A DNA stretch of 64,000 bases from Pseudomonas sp. H1h (lineage in GTDB: Bacteria > Pseudomonadota > Gammaproteobacteria > Pseudomonadales > Pseudomonadaceae). The number at the start of each line of letters is the position of its first letter. Within the stretch, counting starts at the first letter, position 1. The notes under the pieces were generated by a model that did no database searches, was not told the DNA's origin, and saw nothing but the letters and a program-made list of their open reading frames with translations. Of the stretch, positions 8,607 through 17,817 are shown in pieces. Position numbers and translations under genes: made by a program. The stretch is taken from NCBI RefSeq assembly GCF_000633255.1, contig NZ_AYMJ01000012.1:62001-126000 (forward strand), given 5' to 3'.

Positions 8607-9823
8607 TGAACGAAACTAATCCCCTATTTGCGCTGGTCGCCTATCTGCTGGCCATCGTCACCTCCGCCCTGTTGTTGCGCGCGGTACCGAAAATCGCCCG
8701 GCACCTGCAGCATTCCGGCGAAAGCCGTTATGCCAGCATCGACGGCCTGCGCGGCTACCTGGCGTTTGGTGTATTCGTGCACCACTCGATCATTACCTGG
8801 ATCTTCTTGCGCACCGGGGTGATCGATTTCCCCCCGAGCAACTTCTATTCGATGCTCGGCCAGGGCAGCGTTGCGCTGTTCTTCATGATCACCGGGTTTC
8901 TGTTCTGGAGCCGCCTGCTTGCGCAAGGACGCGACCACGACTGGCTGGCTTTCGGCGTCTCACGGGTATTTCGCCTGTACCCGCTGTACCTGCCGCTGAT
9001 GGTGCTGGTGTTCGTTTCGATCTTCCACTTGCAGAACTGGCAACTGAAAGAGCCTGGCCTGGAACTGTTCAAGCAGATTCTCGCCTGGCTGACCTTCGAC
9101 CGACCGGACATCAACCAGTACCGCCACTCGGGCATGCTGATATCCAACGTCACCTGGACGCTGGCCTATGAGGTGTTTTTCTACCTGGCGCTGCCACTGG
9201 CCGGGCTGGTGTTCATCTATCGAGGCAGTTGGTTGCAAGTGGTGCTGTGCCTGATCGGCATCTACGCGCTGTACCAGTTCATCGGCTGGGAGCATTCGCT
9301 GAAAAAGCACTTTCTGGCGAGCTTTCTCGGTGGCATCGCCGCCGCGTACTGGATTCGCCGGCCGGCGCTTGTGGCATGGAGCCAGTCGCGCCTGGCGAGC
9401 ATCATCGCCGTGCTTGCGCTGCTGATTGCGTTCACCGCGTTCAGTCGAGCGTTCAAGGCTGCACCGCTGTTTCTGCTGGGGCTGTTTTTCGTGATCGTGG
9501 CGTCCGGCAACAACCTGTTCGGCGCGCTGAAGCCACGCAGCATTCGCTGGCTCGGCGAAATCAGCTACAGCACCTATCTGCTGCACGGTTTCGTCCTGTG
9601 GCTGATGGTGCAACGGCTGCCACTGCTGCTGGACATCGATGCGCGGGAAACCTCGGTGTACCTGCCCTTGGTGGCGGTCTGCACATGCTTGCTGATTCTG
9701 ATCAGCAGCGCGACGTTCCTCTATATCGAGCAACCGGGCATGGCTGCCGGCAAGAAGGTTCTGCACTGGTTGCGCCAGCGCCAGAAGGGCGAAAAGCGCC
9801 TGTCGGAGAAAGTCGCTCGCTGA
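8606..9823 (+). CDS. Acyltransferase 3 family membrane protein
   Basis: A 405-residue polytopic membrane protein of the AT3 (OafA/NodX-like) family. The signature DGLRGYLAFGVFVHHS at about residues 48-63 carries the conserved Arg and His, and the C-terminal ISYSTYLLHGF block is also typical. About ten hydrophobic segments are visible. Family members O-acetylate or otherwise acylate extracytoplasmic sugars such as O antigen. It is translationally coupled to the O-antigen ligase fusion (shared TGATG at 8604-8608), so it probably modifies O antigen or outer core. The substrate is inferred from context only. Confidence 0.9.
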   Translation: MNETNPLFALVAYLLAIVTSALLLRAVPKIARHLQHSGESRYASIDGLRGYLAFGVFVHHSIITWIFLRTGVIDFPPSNFYSMLGQGSVALFFMITGFLFWSRLLAQGRDHDWLAFGVSRVFRLYPLYLPLMVLVFVSIFHLQNWQLKEPGLELFKQILAWLTFDRPDINQYRHSGMLISNVTWTLAYEVFFYLALPLAGLVFIYRGSWLQVVLCLIGIYALYQFIGWEHSLKKHFLASFLGGIAAAYWIRRPALVAWSQSRLASIIAVLALLIAFTAFSRAFKAAPLFLLGLFFVIVASGNNLFGALKPRSIRWLGEISYSTYLLHGFVLWLMVQRLPLLLDIDARETSVYLPLVAVCTCLLILISSATFLYIEQPGMAAGKKVLHWLRQRQKGEKRLSEKVAR

Positions 9824-9834
9824 GTGCGAGCGAC
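9812..9834. terminator. Hairpin at the convergent end of the acyltransferase and wapR genes
   Basis: A perfect 9-bp inverted repeat (GTCGCTCGC / GCGAGCGAC) with a 5-base loop includes the acyltransferase stop codon. It lies in an 18-bp gap between convergent genes. No T run follows on either strand, so it is at best an imperfect terminator. Confidence 0.4.
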
Positions 9835-9841
9835 CGTTACC

Positions 9842-10744
9842 TCAGTCCTTTTCCAGCGGGGAAAAAAGCAAGCGCCCCAGGCCGCGCCAGGTCTTCTTGT
9901 TCCAGGCCTTGAACGGGATCTGCGCCAACAGCTCGCGGGCCAGCTTGCGATTGCGGTTGGCGGTCTTGAGGAACATCGAGTTCAGCGCCTTGAAGCGTAC
10001 TTCGTCGTACAGCGGATGATCACTGAACAGTGCGTAAGTGCGCAGAATGTTCTCGATCATGAAGCGATGATTCTTGTACGAGTTGGTGGCGTGTTTGCGA
10101 TAGCGCGCCATCACCACGTTCAGGCCATCGATGAAGTAACCGGCACGGGTCACCTTCAGCTCGATGTACAGGTCCTCAAGACGAATCGACGGATCGAACC
10201 CCCCCACCTTTTCCAGCGCCTCCCGACGGATCATCAGGGTCGGTGCCGGTGGATAAGGCTTGCGCTCCAGGAACATGTCATCGAAATCGAGGCGGCGGAA
10301 CGGCACGTCGCGGCGCTGACGCTTCTCCGGGTAAAGGCTGCCGTCGGCATGCATCAACTCGATGTTGCCGGCGCAGATTCCGACCTCGGGCTTACCGTCC
10401 ATGTACGCCACCTGGGTGGCGATACGCTCCGGGTACATGATGTCGTCGGAGCCGAACGGTACGATCAGGCTGCCCTTCGCGCGGGCAATGGCACCGTTTA
10501 GCGTATTGGTCAGCCCCTGATTCTGCTGCACGCGAAAATCGAAACCGTACTGCGCCTGCAACGCGTTGATGCGCTCGACGCTGTCATCCTTCGAACCGTC
10601 ATCGACCACCAGCAGTTCGATGTTCTTGTAGCTCTGGTTGAGGACGCTGAGGATGCTTTCCTCAATGTACGGGCCATGGTTGTACGAGGCGATGATCACG
10701 GTGACGAGGGCGTTTGCTTCGCTCGTGGCTTGTTCTTCGCTCAT
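9842..10744 (-). CDS. wapR: Family 2 glycosyltransferase, likely outer-core rhamnosyltransferase
   Basis: A 300-residue GT-A fold enzyme. The nucleotide-sugar site VTVIIASYNHGPYIEESI at about residues 14-31 is followed by VVDDGSKDDS and the DxD-type metal motif GSDDIMYPER near residue 100. PAO1 wapR (PA5000) has the same size and lies in the same order, waaL-wapR-ssg-dnpA. WapR adds the alpha-1,3-rhamnose that creates the O-antigen attachment site on the core. The start ATG overlaps the ssg stop by 4 bp (ATGA), so it is the last gene of the leftward outer-core operon. Assignment rests on motif plus synteny. Confidence 0.85.
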   Translation of the reverse strand: MSEEQATSEANALVTVIIASYNHGPYIEESILSVLNQSYKNIELLVVDDGSKDDSVERINALQAQYGFDFRVQQNQGLTNTLNGAIARAKGSLIVPFGSDDIMYPERIATQVAYMDGKPEVGICAGNIELMHADGSLYPEKRQRRDVPFRRLDFDDMFLERKPYPPAPTLMIRREALEKVGGFDPSIRLEDLYIELKVTRAGYFIDGLNVVMARYRKHATNSYKNHRFMIENILRTYALFSDHPLYDEVRFKALNSMFLKTANRNRKLARELLAQIPFKAWNKKTWRGLGRLLFSPLEKD

Positions 10745-11895
10745 GGCTGCTCCTTGCGAGCCTGTTCCAGGCCAGAGTCGATCAGGTCCAGGTATTCCTG
10801 ACGGAACACCTCGATGTCGTGTTGCTCCTGCAGATAGCGGTAGGCCTGCTCGCCCTTGGCCTTGAGTTCGTCGTCCGACAGCGCCAGATAGTTATCCAGC
10901 GCGGCGACCAGGCTCGGCACATCCTTGGGCGTGATCGCCAGCCCGCCGGCACCCTCGATCAGCGGCAACATGGCCGGCACGTTCGAGGCGATCACCGGCA
11001 AGTGGCCGCTCATCCCTTCGAGCAACGCCAACCCCAGGCCTTCGGCCAGCGACGGCATGGTCCAGATATCGAACGCACGCACGTATTGCAGTGCGTTTTC
11101 CTTGAAACCCAGCAGGTGTGCACGGCCGCTCAGGCCCAGTTGCTCGATCTCGGCCGCCAGTGGCGCTTGCAGGCGCCCGGCACCGATGATCGCCAATTGC
11201 GTGTTCGGGTATTTGTCTTTCAGCGCAGCAAACGCCTGCAACAGATAGGTGTGGCCCTTGACCGACACCAGTCGCCCCAGTGCGCCGATCAAGCGCACAT
11301 TCGGGTCAATGCCCAACAGCTCGCGGGCTTTTTCGCGGCTGTGCTGCAAGCCTTCGGCCTGTTCAATGTCGATGGCATTGGTAATCGCGTAGGTGTTCTG
11401 GTCGGTGAAGCCGCAATCGCAGTCCAGCAGATACTGTTTGACCGCCGGCGACACGCCGACGAAACGCCAGTGGCGGTCGATCAGGCGCTGAGTCTGGCGA
11501 CGTCGGTAAAAGCGGTCGTACTCACCGAAACCGTGGGAGATGCCGATGCACAGCGGCACCTTCAACCAACGGTTGAGCGCGAGCATCATGTTCACCGGTT
11601 TGAAGCGGTTGCAGATCACCACGTCGAACTTTTCCCGGCGACAGAACTTGTACAGCTGCCACATCGCCCGCAGGCGCATGCCCTTGAGCGACTTGTCGGA
11701 AAACTCGAAGTACACCGAACGGTCGGCGCGGCTGACCGGCTCGCCCGGCCCCGGCTTGCCGCGCAGGAACGCGGCGGTGACCTCATACCGATCCGAAGGC
11801 AACGCCTTGACGATCTGCTCGGCCAGGTCGGCGAAATCATGGGCTTTGACGTTGTAGTCGGGTTGCAGCTGCAACACCTTGGACCGTTGACTCAT
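10741..11895 (-). CDS. ssg: Family 4 glycosyltransferase, LPS/cell-surface glycosylation
   Basis: A 384-residue GT-B enzyme. The C-terminal donor site carries the EX7E motif in EGLGLALLEGMSGHLPVIAS (about residues 285-304). IGALGRLVSVKGHTYLLQAF near residue 215 is the usual first strand of the GT4 domain. Synteny with PA5001 identifies it as Ssg, which in P. aeruginosa and P. alkylphenolica affects O-antigen and exopolysaccharide, motility and phage sensitivity. Its start overlaps the dnpA stop and its stop overlaps wapR, each by 4 bp, so all three are coupled. Confidence 0.87.
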   Translation of the reverse strand: MSQRSKVLQLQPDYNVKAHDFADLAEQIVKALPSDRYEVTAAFLRGKPGPGEPVSRADRSVYFEFSDKSLKGMRLRAMWQLYKFCRREKFDVVICNRFKPVNMMLALNRWLKVPLCIGISHGFGEYDRFYRRRQTQRLIDRHWRFVGVSPAVKQYLLDCDCGFTDQNTYAITNAIDIEQAEGLQHSREKARELLGIDPNVRLIGALGRLVSVKGHTYLLQAFAALKDKYPNTQLAIIGAGRLQAPLAAEIEQLGLSGRAHLLGFKENALQYVRAFDIWTMPSLAEGLGLALLEGMSGHLPVIASNVPAMLPLIEGAGGLAITPKDVPSLVAALDNYLALSDDELKAKGEQAYRYLQEQHDIEVFRQEYLDLIDSGLEQARKEQP

Positions 11896-13340
11896 GACTC
11901 TCCCCGCTGATCGCCCGGCTCACCGTGCTTCAATAACCAGAACAATTCCTGGCGTCTGACCGCTTTTCGAAAAAATTCGTTTTCCCCGTACACCGAGGTT
12001 ACCCGCCCCGCCAGCAGGCGCTGAATCACTCGGCGCAGGCGGCGCTTGAACGGAGCCGGTGGCTGCAGGTCATGCATCATGCCCAGCGCCATGGCTTTGT
12101 CCCGCTGCAACTCGATCGACAACGGCAGGCACAACGGCTGCATCGCCACGGCCGAATCGAAGGCCGGCGGCAGCGCAATGCCCTGCCCGGTGTTGCCCAT
12201 CGGCCAGCGGTCGTTGTCGTGCAAATGGTTGGCGTAACCGAGCAACGTCGGCTGCCAGTCCAGATCGTGCAAGGCCTGCAAGACCGCTTGCTGGGCGCAG
12301 ATATGGTCAGGGTGCGGATCGAGCGTCGGATGCGGCAATACGATCACGTCCGGACGCGCGCGCAACAGCACTTCACGCAGGTCAGCCAGCAGATTGTTCC
12401 AGGTCGGCGCCCCATCGGCATCGCCCGGCAAAGTGAACGGGTTCAACTGGCGAAACAGTCGCGTGTCGTTCAAGTCTGCTTCCCGCGAACCCACCGCCTG
12501 ATTCGGCGCGGCCTGCATCGCCGCCAGTTGCAGGCAGAAGTAACCGAGCTGCACGCAATGTTCCTGCGGCACACCCGCCCAACGCGGCACGGCAAGACTG
12601 TCCCAGGCACGCAGACGCCCCTTGAGCCGCGCCGCCTCGACCTTGTTCATGCCCATCCGCTGATAATGTTCGGCTTCGATCTCGCCAGCGGTCAGGGTGA
12701 CGATCCAGGCTTCTTCGGCCTGGCTGTACAAGCCATACGCCGCGAGCTCAGCATCGTCGGCATGCGGCGCGATCACCATCACCCGTTGACGACGATAATC
12801 CGGTTGCTCCAGCGCCCACAGCACCGGCTCGCCGGCCACCCGACAGAACCGCCCGCGCAGACGCAACCGGCCTTGCGACAGGGCTTGCGCCTGACCGCTG
12901 AGGTTCAGGTAACGCAGGCCATTGACGCCGCGCTCGAAGGTTTGCGCATCCGGATTCGTTCCTCCAAACAGTTCGACGCGCGGATCGAAGAAGCGTCCGA
13001 GCCAGCTGCTTTTGACCCGCACCGAGAGAATCAGCGTGGCCTCGTCTACCAGCATCACGCCCTCGTCCAGGCGCAATTGCTCGCCGTTCAGATGGACCTT
13101 CGGCTGCGGAGTGAATGGTGGAAAGCTGTACTGGTAATCGTCTTTCGGCGAATAGAACAGATGATCGGCAAACCACGCCTCGTGGGCGATCCAGCCGAGC
13201 ACCGCAAGCACCAGCGGCAACCACCACGCGACCAGCACACCGAGCGCAATCAAAGCGATCAGGGCGATCAGCAAGGTGATGCGTTTGTTGCGACGATGAC
13301 GCTTGAGCAGTTGCTGTTTGCGGCTCATGGGCTGACTCAT
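11892..13340 (-). CDS. dnpA: PIG-L family de-N-acetylase, inner-membrane anchored
   Basis: A 482-residue protein with a hydrophobic N-terminal pair of segments at about residues 20-55, after a basic head (RKQQLLKRHRRNKR). The deacetylase domain begins near residue 190. The zinc site is PHADDAELAAYG, and a second motif HPTLDPHPDHICA supplies the HxxH-type ligand. The family removes N-acetyl groups from amino sugars. PAO1 DnpA (PA5002) is linked to fluoroquinolone persistence and presumed to act on LPS core. I choose the ATG at 13340 because it overlaps the mig-14 TGA by 4 bp (ATGA); an in-frame start at 13367 would lie inside mig-14. Confidence 0.88.
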   Translation of the reverse strand: MSQPMSRKQQLLKRHRRNKRITLLIALIALIALGVLVAWWLPLVLAVLGWIAHEAWFADHLFYSPKDDYQYSFPPFTPQPKVHLNGEQLRLDEGVMLVDEATLILSVRVKSSWLGRFFDPRVELFGGTNPDAQTFERGVNGLRYLNLSGQAQALSQGRLRLRGRFCRVAGEPVLWALEQPDYRRQRVMVIAPHADDAELAAYGLYSQAEEAWIVTLTAGEIEAEHYQRMGMNKVEAARLKGRLRAWDSLAVPRWAGVPQEHCVQLGYFCLQLAAMQAAPNQAVGSREADLNDTRLFRQLNPFTLPGDADGAPTWNNLLADLREVLLRARPDVIVLPHPTLDPHPDHICAQQAVLQALHDLDWQPTLLGYANHLHDNDRWPMGNTGQGIALPPAFDSAVAMQPLCLPLSIELQRDKAMALGMMHDLQPPAPFKRRLRRVIQRLLAGRVTSVYGENEFFRKAVRRQELFWLLKHGEPGDQRGES

Positions 13341-14233
13341 ACGGTGAACACCGGCACAGGATTGCACCAGCGGTCCTTGTATTCACGGTCGGCGCGACCG
13401 AAGGAAAACCGCAGCGGCTTGTTCAGTGCCCGGGCGTGTTCCCAGGCGCTTTGCGTATTGAGGAAGCTCAACACGCTGCCGGGGCTGAATTCGCGGGTTT
13501 CGGGATCAACGCCGCCGTTGATGTACTCGACGCTGATCCACTCCGGCGCTTCGACGCGGTACACCAGTTGAATGGCGATGGGCGCATCGTTGAGGAAGAT
13601 CACCGAACCGATCAGCAGTTCGCGCAGCAGCTCGATGACTTCGGCCATGCGCGCCGCGCCAGTGGCCGGAAAGCCCCAGCGGCGCTGGAACAGATCGCAG
13701 TAGATCGCCGCCAGTTCGGCGCTGGAGAACTCGCCGACCGCACGCACCACACCGCCCGCCTCTTCCAGCAGGCGCAACTCACGGCGCTGGTTGTAGCGAA
13801 ACTTCTTCGACAACTCTTCGGGAGTACGCGCCATGGCCAGTTGTTCGGTCTGCAACTTCATGCCGCTGAAGCGGTTTTCGTTGAGTGCCGACAGGTAGCG
13901 CGCGCGATGACGCAGCGGTGCCTGGGCATCGACGGCAGCCGGCAGGATCAGTTCGGCATTGCCGAGGTCGAACAGGCCTTTTTTGCCATTGCGCTTGAGC
14001 ACGTCCTTGGACAGCGCCAGATCGCGGCCCCAGGTCGGGATCGCCGCTTTGACTTCGCCGCCTTGCTCCCACGCCAGATAGCGCACCGGGATGCCGGCCA
14101 GCGCGGCCAGACGCTCGACCACCAGCGGATGGGTCGCGACGCTGCCGCCAAAACGCTGCCAGGCAGTTGCATAGGTGGAGGCGTCAACGGGCGACCAGCC
14201 ACGTTCGCGCCAGCCTTGAAATCGGTTGAGCAT
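13337..14233 (-). CDS. mig-14: Mig-14 family protein (GNAT-like fold)
   Basis: A 298-residue protein matching the Mig-14 family. It has the acyltransferase-like C-terminal half IYCDLFQRRWGFP, then FLNDAPIAIQLVYR and the terminal FSFGRADREYKDRWCNP. Salmonella and P. aeruginosa Mig-14 (PA5003) promote resistance to cationic antimicrobial peptides; the biochemical reaction is not established. The start shares a base with the wapH stop (TGATG at 14235-14231) and the stop overlaps dnpA. The context suggests it acts on the LPS core or the envelope. Confidence 0.88.
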   Translation of the reverse strand: MLNRFQGWRERGWSPVDASTYATAWQRFGGSVATHPLVVERLAALAGIPVRYLAWEQGGEVKAAIPTWGRDLALSKDVLKRNGKKGLFDLGNAELILPAAVDAQAPLRHRARYLSALNENRFSGMKLQTEQLAMARTPEELSKKFRYNQRRELRLLEEAGGVVRAVGEFSSAELAAIYCDLFQRRWGFPATGAARMAEVIELLRELLIGSVIFLNDAPIAIQLVYRVEAPEWISVEYINGGVDPETREFSPGSVLSFLNTQSAWEHARALNKPLRFSFGRADREYKDRWCNPVPVFTV

Positions 14234-15363
14234 CAGCCCCTCGGTGCCAGATCGGTAACTTGCGGCAGACGCCAGAAGGTGTCGCGCACCGCACGGTCGG
14301 AGAAACGCTCACGCAGGCGATCGAGCATCAGCTCGGCGCACTGCCGGCGCTGCTGATCATCCATACCCGCCAGATGCTGCAGGCCTTGTGCAAGGTGTTC
14401 GGCATCGCCCAACGGAAACAGGATGCCCACGCCTTCGACCACTTCCTTCGCCCCGCCACACGCCGTAGCGAGCAAAGGCACGCCGGCGGCCATGGCCTCC
14501 AGCAGCACCATGCCGAACGGTTCGTGGTCGGAGCTCAGGGCAAACACATCGAAGGCGCGAAAGTAGTTGCGCGCCTCCGGCACCTGACCGAGAAACAGCA
14601 CCCGGTCACCGATACCCAGTTCGCGCGCCAATTCCTTCAGGTCCTGCTCCAGGCGCCCCTTGCCGAGAATCACCAGTTGGCTGTTGCCCGGCAGTCCCGG
14701 CAACGCCGCAGCAAAACCGTGCAGCAGCGTGGCCTGATCCTTGTCCGGGTGCAGACGACCGACGTTGCCGACAATGAATGCATCCGCCGCCAGCCCGAGG
14801 GTTTCGCGCGCTTCGCGGGCCGACACCTGACTGGCCTGCAAGGCCGGCACATCGATGCGGTTGTACAGGGTCTGGATGCGGGTGGACGGCCATTTCGGCA
14901 GGCAACGACGCATGTCGTCGCGCACCGCGTCGGACACGCCGAGCAGGCTCAGGCGTTTGCGGAAAATCTGCGCAAACAGTTTGCGCGTACCGCGTTTGTA
15001 ATCGTCAAACGCGTGGTGCACGCCAATCACCGGCAGCGAGGTGCCGAGCAAGGCGATATAGATCGGCTTGAAGCGATGGGCGATGCAGAAACTGAAATTG
15101 CGTGAAGCGGCGATCTTGCGCAGATCGCCGATGGCGCCCAGCTTCAGGCCACGAATGGCCTTGGAGCTGTATTCCATGAACAACACTTCATCGGAAGCAC
15201 ACGCTGCAGCCACCTCGCTATCGGCGGCCCCGGTCAGAAAGACCGTGGTCACCCGATAACCGGTGCCCGCGAACAGGCTGGCGTACTGCCGTGCGCAGTC
15301 GAGGAACGGCCCGTCATAGCCGTGACAGAACTGCAGCACATGGCGTTCAGCCGAGCGAGTCAT
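14233..15363 (-). CDS. wapH: Family 4 glycosyltransferase, LPS outer core
   Basis: A 376-residue GT-B enzyme with EX7E motif EPFGMVLLEAMAAGVPLLAT near residue 280 and NVGRLHPDKDQATLLHGFA near residue 198. It matches PA5004 (WapH), an outer-core glucosyltransferase, in size, motif and position. The ATG at 15363 lies 17 bp inside the end of the carbamoyltransferase gene, so translation is coupled. The paralogue ssg lies three genes downstream and shares the HRFKP-type segment in the N-terminal half (AHRFKPIYIALL here, CNRFKPVNMMLA in Ssg), suggesting an old duplication. Confidence 0.87.
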   Translation of the reverse strand: MTRSAERHVLQFCHGYDGPFLDCARQYASLFAGTGYRVTTVFLTGAADSEVAAACASDEVLFMEYSSKAIRGLKLGAIGDLRKIAASRNFSFCIAHRFKPIYIALLGTSLPVIGVHHAFDDYKRGTRKLFAQIFRKRLSLLGVSDAVRDDMRRCLPKWPSTRIQTLYNRIDVPALQASQVSAREARETLGLAADAFIVGNVGRLHPDKDQATLLHGFAAALPGLPGNSQLVILGKGRLEQDLKELARELGIGDRVLFLGQVPEARNYFRAFDVFALSSDHEPFGMVLLEAMAAGVPLLATACGGAKEVVEGVGILFPLGDAEHLAQGLQHLAGMDDQQRRQCAELMLDRLRERFSDRAVRDTFWRLPQVTDLAPRG

Positions 15364-17104
15364 AAGCGTTTGCGCCCTCTTTGACCACCAGAATGTCTTC
15401 CATGATCAGGTACTGCAGATCGGAGCCGAAGAACATGTTCAGGGCGTCGGTCGGCGAGCAGATCATCGGTTCACCACGGCGGTTCAGCGAGGTGTTCAGC
15501 GACACGCCGTTGCCGGTCAGCACTTCCAGCGCCTTCATCATGTCGTAGTAGCGCGGGTTGTATTCGCGCTTGAGCACCTGGGCACGGGAAGTACCGTCTT
15601 CGTGAACGACTTCCGGCACGCGGGTCTTCCACTCTTCCGCCACTTCGAAGGTGAAGGTCATGAACGGCGCCGGGTGATCGATCTTGATCATCTGCGGAGC
15701 CACGGTGTCGAGCATCGACGGGCAGAAAGGCCTCCAGCGCTCGCGGAACTTGATCTGGTGGTTGATGCGGTCAGCCACCCCGGCCACGCTCGGGCAACCG
15801 ATGATCGAACGACCACCCAGTGCACGCGGACCGAACTCCATGCGGCCCTGGAACCAGGCCACCGGGTTGCCATCGACCATGATTTTGGCGATCTGCTCCG
15901 GCATGTTGTCGAGCTTGCGCCAGGTCGGCTTGTTCTCGTGACGGGCGCACGCAGCGATCACGTCTTCGTTGCTGTACGACGGGCCGAGGTAGACGTGTTC
16001 CATCTTCTCGACCGGCACGCCACGGGCGTTGGACACATAGGCCGCCGCGCCAACCGCGGTGCCGGCGTCGCCGGAAGCAGGCTGTACGAACAGCTCTTTG
16101 ACGTCATCGCGCGCGATGATTTTCTGGTTGAGCTTGACGTTCAACGCACAGCCACCGGCGTAGGCCAGTTTGCCGGTTTCCTTGAGCACGTCGCCCAGGT
16201 AGTAGTCGATCATCTGCAGCGCGATTTTTTCGAACAGCGCTTGAATGCTGGCGGCGTAGTGGATGTAAGGTTCGTCGGCGATGTCGCCTTCGCGCTTGGG
16301 ACCCAGCCACTCGATCAGTTTCGGCGAGAAGTAGTAACCCTTGCCTTTTTCCTTGTAGCGACGCAGGCCGATCACGTTGGCGTAGTCGGTGTTGATCACC
16401 AGCTCGCCGTTCTCGAACGAGGCCAGACGCGAGAAATCATATTTGCTGGCGTCACCGTACGGCGCCATGCCCATGACTTTGAACTCACCGTCCAGCATGT
16501 CGAAACCAAGGAACTCGGTGATCGCGCCGTACAGGCCGCCGAGGGAGTCCGGATCAAAGAATTCCTTGATCTTGTGGATCTTGCCGTTTTCGCCATAACC
16601 GAAGAAAGTCGTGGCGTATTCGCCCTTGCCGTCGATACCGAGGATCGCGGTTTTCTCTTTGAAACCCGAGCAGTGGTAGGCGCTGGAGGCGTGAGCCAAG
16701 TGGTGCTCGACCGGCTCGATCTTGATCTTCTTCGGATCAAAACCCAGTTGCTCCAGGCACCAGACGATCTTGTTGCGATAACGCTTGTAGCGACGGTTGC
16801 CCATCAGGATCGCGTCGAGTGCACGATCCGGGGCGTACCAGTAACGCTTGGCGTACTGCCAGCGGGCCTTGCCGAACAGGCTGATCGGAGCGAACGGAAT
16901 CGCCACCACGTCAACGTCGGACGGCTTGATACCGGCCTGCTCCAGGCAGAACTTCGCCGATTCGTAGGGCATGCGGTTCTTTGCATGCTTATCGCGGACG
17001 AAGCGCTCTTCTTCAGCCGCCGCCACCAGCTTGCCGTCGATGTACAAGGCGGCTGAAGGGTCATGGCTAAGGGCGCCGGACAGGCCAAGAATCGTCAATG
17101 CCAC
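15347..17104 (-). CDS. wapO: NodU/CmcH family carbamoyltransferase, LPS core
   Basis: A 585-residue O-carbamoyltransferase. The N-terminal kinase-like domain carries HHLAHASSAY (metal/adenylate site) at about residues 137-146. The C-terminal YrdC-like part carries GRMEFGPRALGGRSI and the FRERWRPFCPS block. The enzyme uses carbamoyl phosphate and ATP. In PAO1 the equivalent gene (PA5005) is held responsible for the 7-O-carbamoyl group on heptose II; the symbol wapO is from memory and should be checked. It starts with GTG at 17104, with AGAGG 9 bp upstream. It is the first gene of the leftward run ending with wapR. Confidence 0.88.
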   Translation of the reverse strand: MALTILGLSGALSHDPSAALYIDGKLVAAAEEERFVRDKHAKNRMPYESAKFCLEQAGIKPSDVDVVAIPFAPISLFGKARWQYAKRYWYAPDRALDAILMGNRRYKRYRNKIVWCLEQLGFDPKKIKIEPVEHHLAHASSAYHCSGFKEKTAILGIDGKGEYATTFFGYGENGKIHKIKEFFDPDSLGGLYGAITEFLGFDMLDGEFKVMGMAPYGDASKYDFSRLASFENGELVINTDYANVIGLRRYKEKGKGYYFSPKLIEWLGPKREGDIADEPYIHYAASIQALFEKIALQMIDYYLGDVLKETGKLAYAGGCALNVKLNQKIIARDDVKELFVQPASGDAGTAVGAAAYVSNARGVPVEKMEHVYLGPSYSNEDVIAACARHENKPTWRKLDNMPEQIAKIMVDGNPVAWFQGRMEFGPRALGGRSIIGCPSVAGVADRINHQIKFRERWRPFCPSMLDTVAPQMIKIDHPAPFMTFTFEVAEEWKTRVPEVVHEDGTSRAQVLKREYNPRYYDMMKALEVLTGNGVSLNTSLNRRGEPMICSPTDALNMFFGSDLQYLIMEDILVVKEGANAYDSLG

Positions 17105-17275
17105 AGGGTCTAGCCTCTTTAGTCTGCATTCAGGCGCGATGCGCCTTGAAAATTGATGTGCCCTCGCACCGGGCGAGAGACAGCTAAAGGGCGGGATTAT
17201 AGCGTAAACGTGGCGGGAATGACCCTGTGCGAATTACCCCAGGTTGATTGGGCTGGATAAACCTTGTGCTCAGGC

Positions 17276-17611
17276 TCAATAACCGCGCTGCCGCCAATAG
17301 ATACCAAGGTTGCCATCACTGGCCTGACGATAAATCGTGTACGGCAGCACCACCGTGTCCAGCACACCCGACAGCGGCAGATCCAGCAGCACGAACGGCA
17401 GCAGCACGCCAGTCGGGTCAGGCGGGGCATTCAGTACGCAGAAATCAAACGCCAGACCGCTGTAGATCCGTGGAATCGACTGACAGTAGGTTTTCTGTTT
17501 ACGCAGGTCGCGGGCGGCGTCGGCGTCCATTTGCAGCACCGAGGCGGCGGTGCCGCAACCGGATAAAACCCATGAGCAGGCGCTCAGTGCTACAGCCTTT
17601 TTGATGGTCAA
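17276..17611 (-). CDS. YceK/YidQ-type small lipoprotein
   Basis: A 111-residue protein with a lipoprotein signal (MTIKKAVALSACSWVLSGC) whose lipobox LSGC predicts acylation of the Cys near residue 19. I use the TTG at 17611 because GGGAG lies 8 bp upstream and the signal peptide then begins correctly; a longer reading frame from 17665 adds 18 residues with no signal character. The mature part has PRIYSGLAFDFCVLNAP and a hydrophobic LLPFVLLDLPLSGVLDTVVLPYTIY, the pattern of the YceK/YidQ family, whose function is unknown. It stands alone between the carbamoyltransferase and the REP-bounded kinase genes. Confidence 0.8.
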   Translation of the reverse strand: MTIKKAVALSACSWVLSGCGTAASVLQMDADAARDLRKQKTYCQSIPRIYSGLAFDFCVLNAPPDPTGVLLPFVLLDLPLSGVLDTVVLPYTIYRQASDGNLGIYWRQRGY

Positions 17612-17754
17612 GTTATGCGCTCCCAAGTGGTCAGGGCAAACTAGCATCGGGGCTGGAGTGGGCACAGTTCATGGCTTCCGGAGAAGCTGTAGGACAAGTC
17701 AGTGGTGCTTGTCCGTCGTTGCTCGAGGGCGGATTTTTTGGGGTTTTAGAGCCT

Positions 17755-17815
17755 CATCGCGAGCAGGCTCACTCCTACAGGGGAATGTGTGGGAGCGGGC
17801 TTGCACGCGAAGGCG
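17755..17815. repeat. REP pair in inside-out arrangement
   Basis: One REP in reverse orientation (TCGCGAGCAGGCTCACTCC, from 17758) is followed directly by one in forward orientation (TGTGGGAGCGGGCTTGCACG, from 17788). The CTCC/GGAG ends face inward, opposite to the 92-bp doublets elsewhere in the window. It abuts the stop codon of the tandem kinase gene. Confidence 0.85.
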
Positions 17816-17817
17816 GC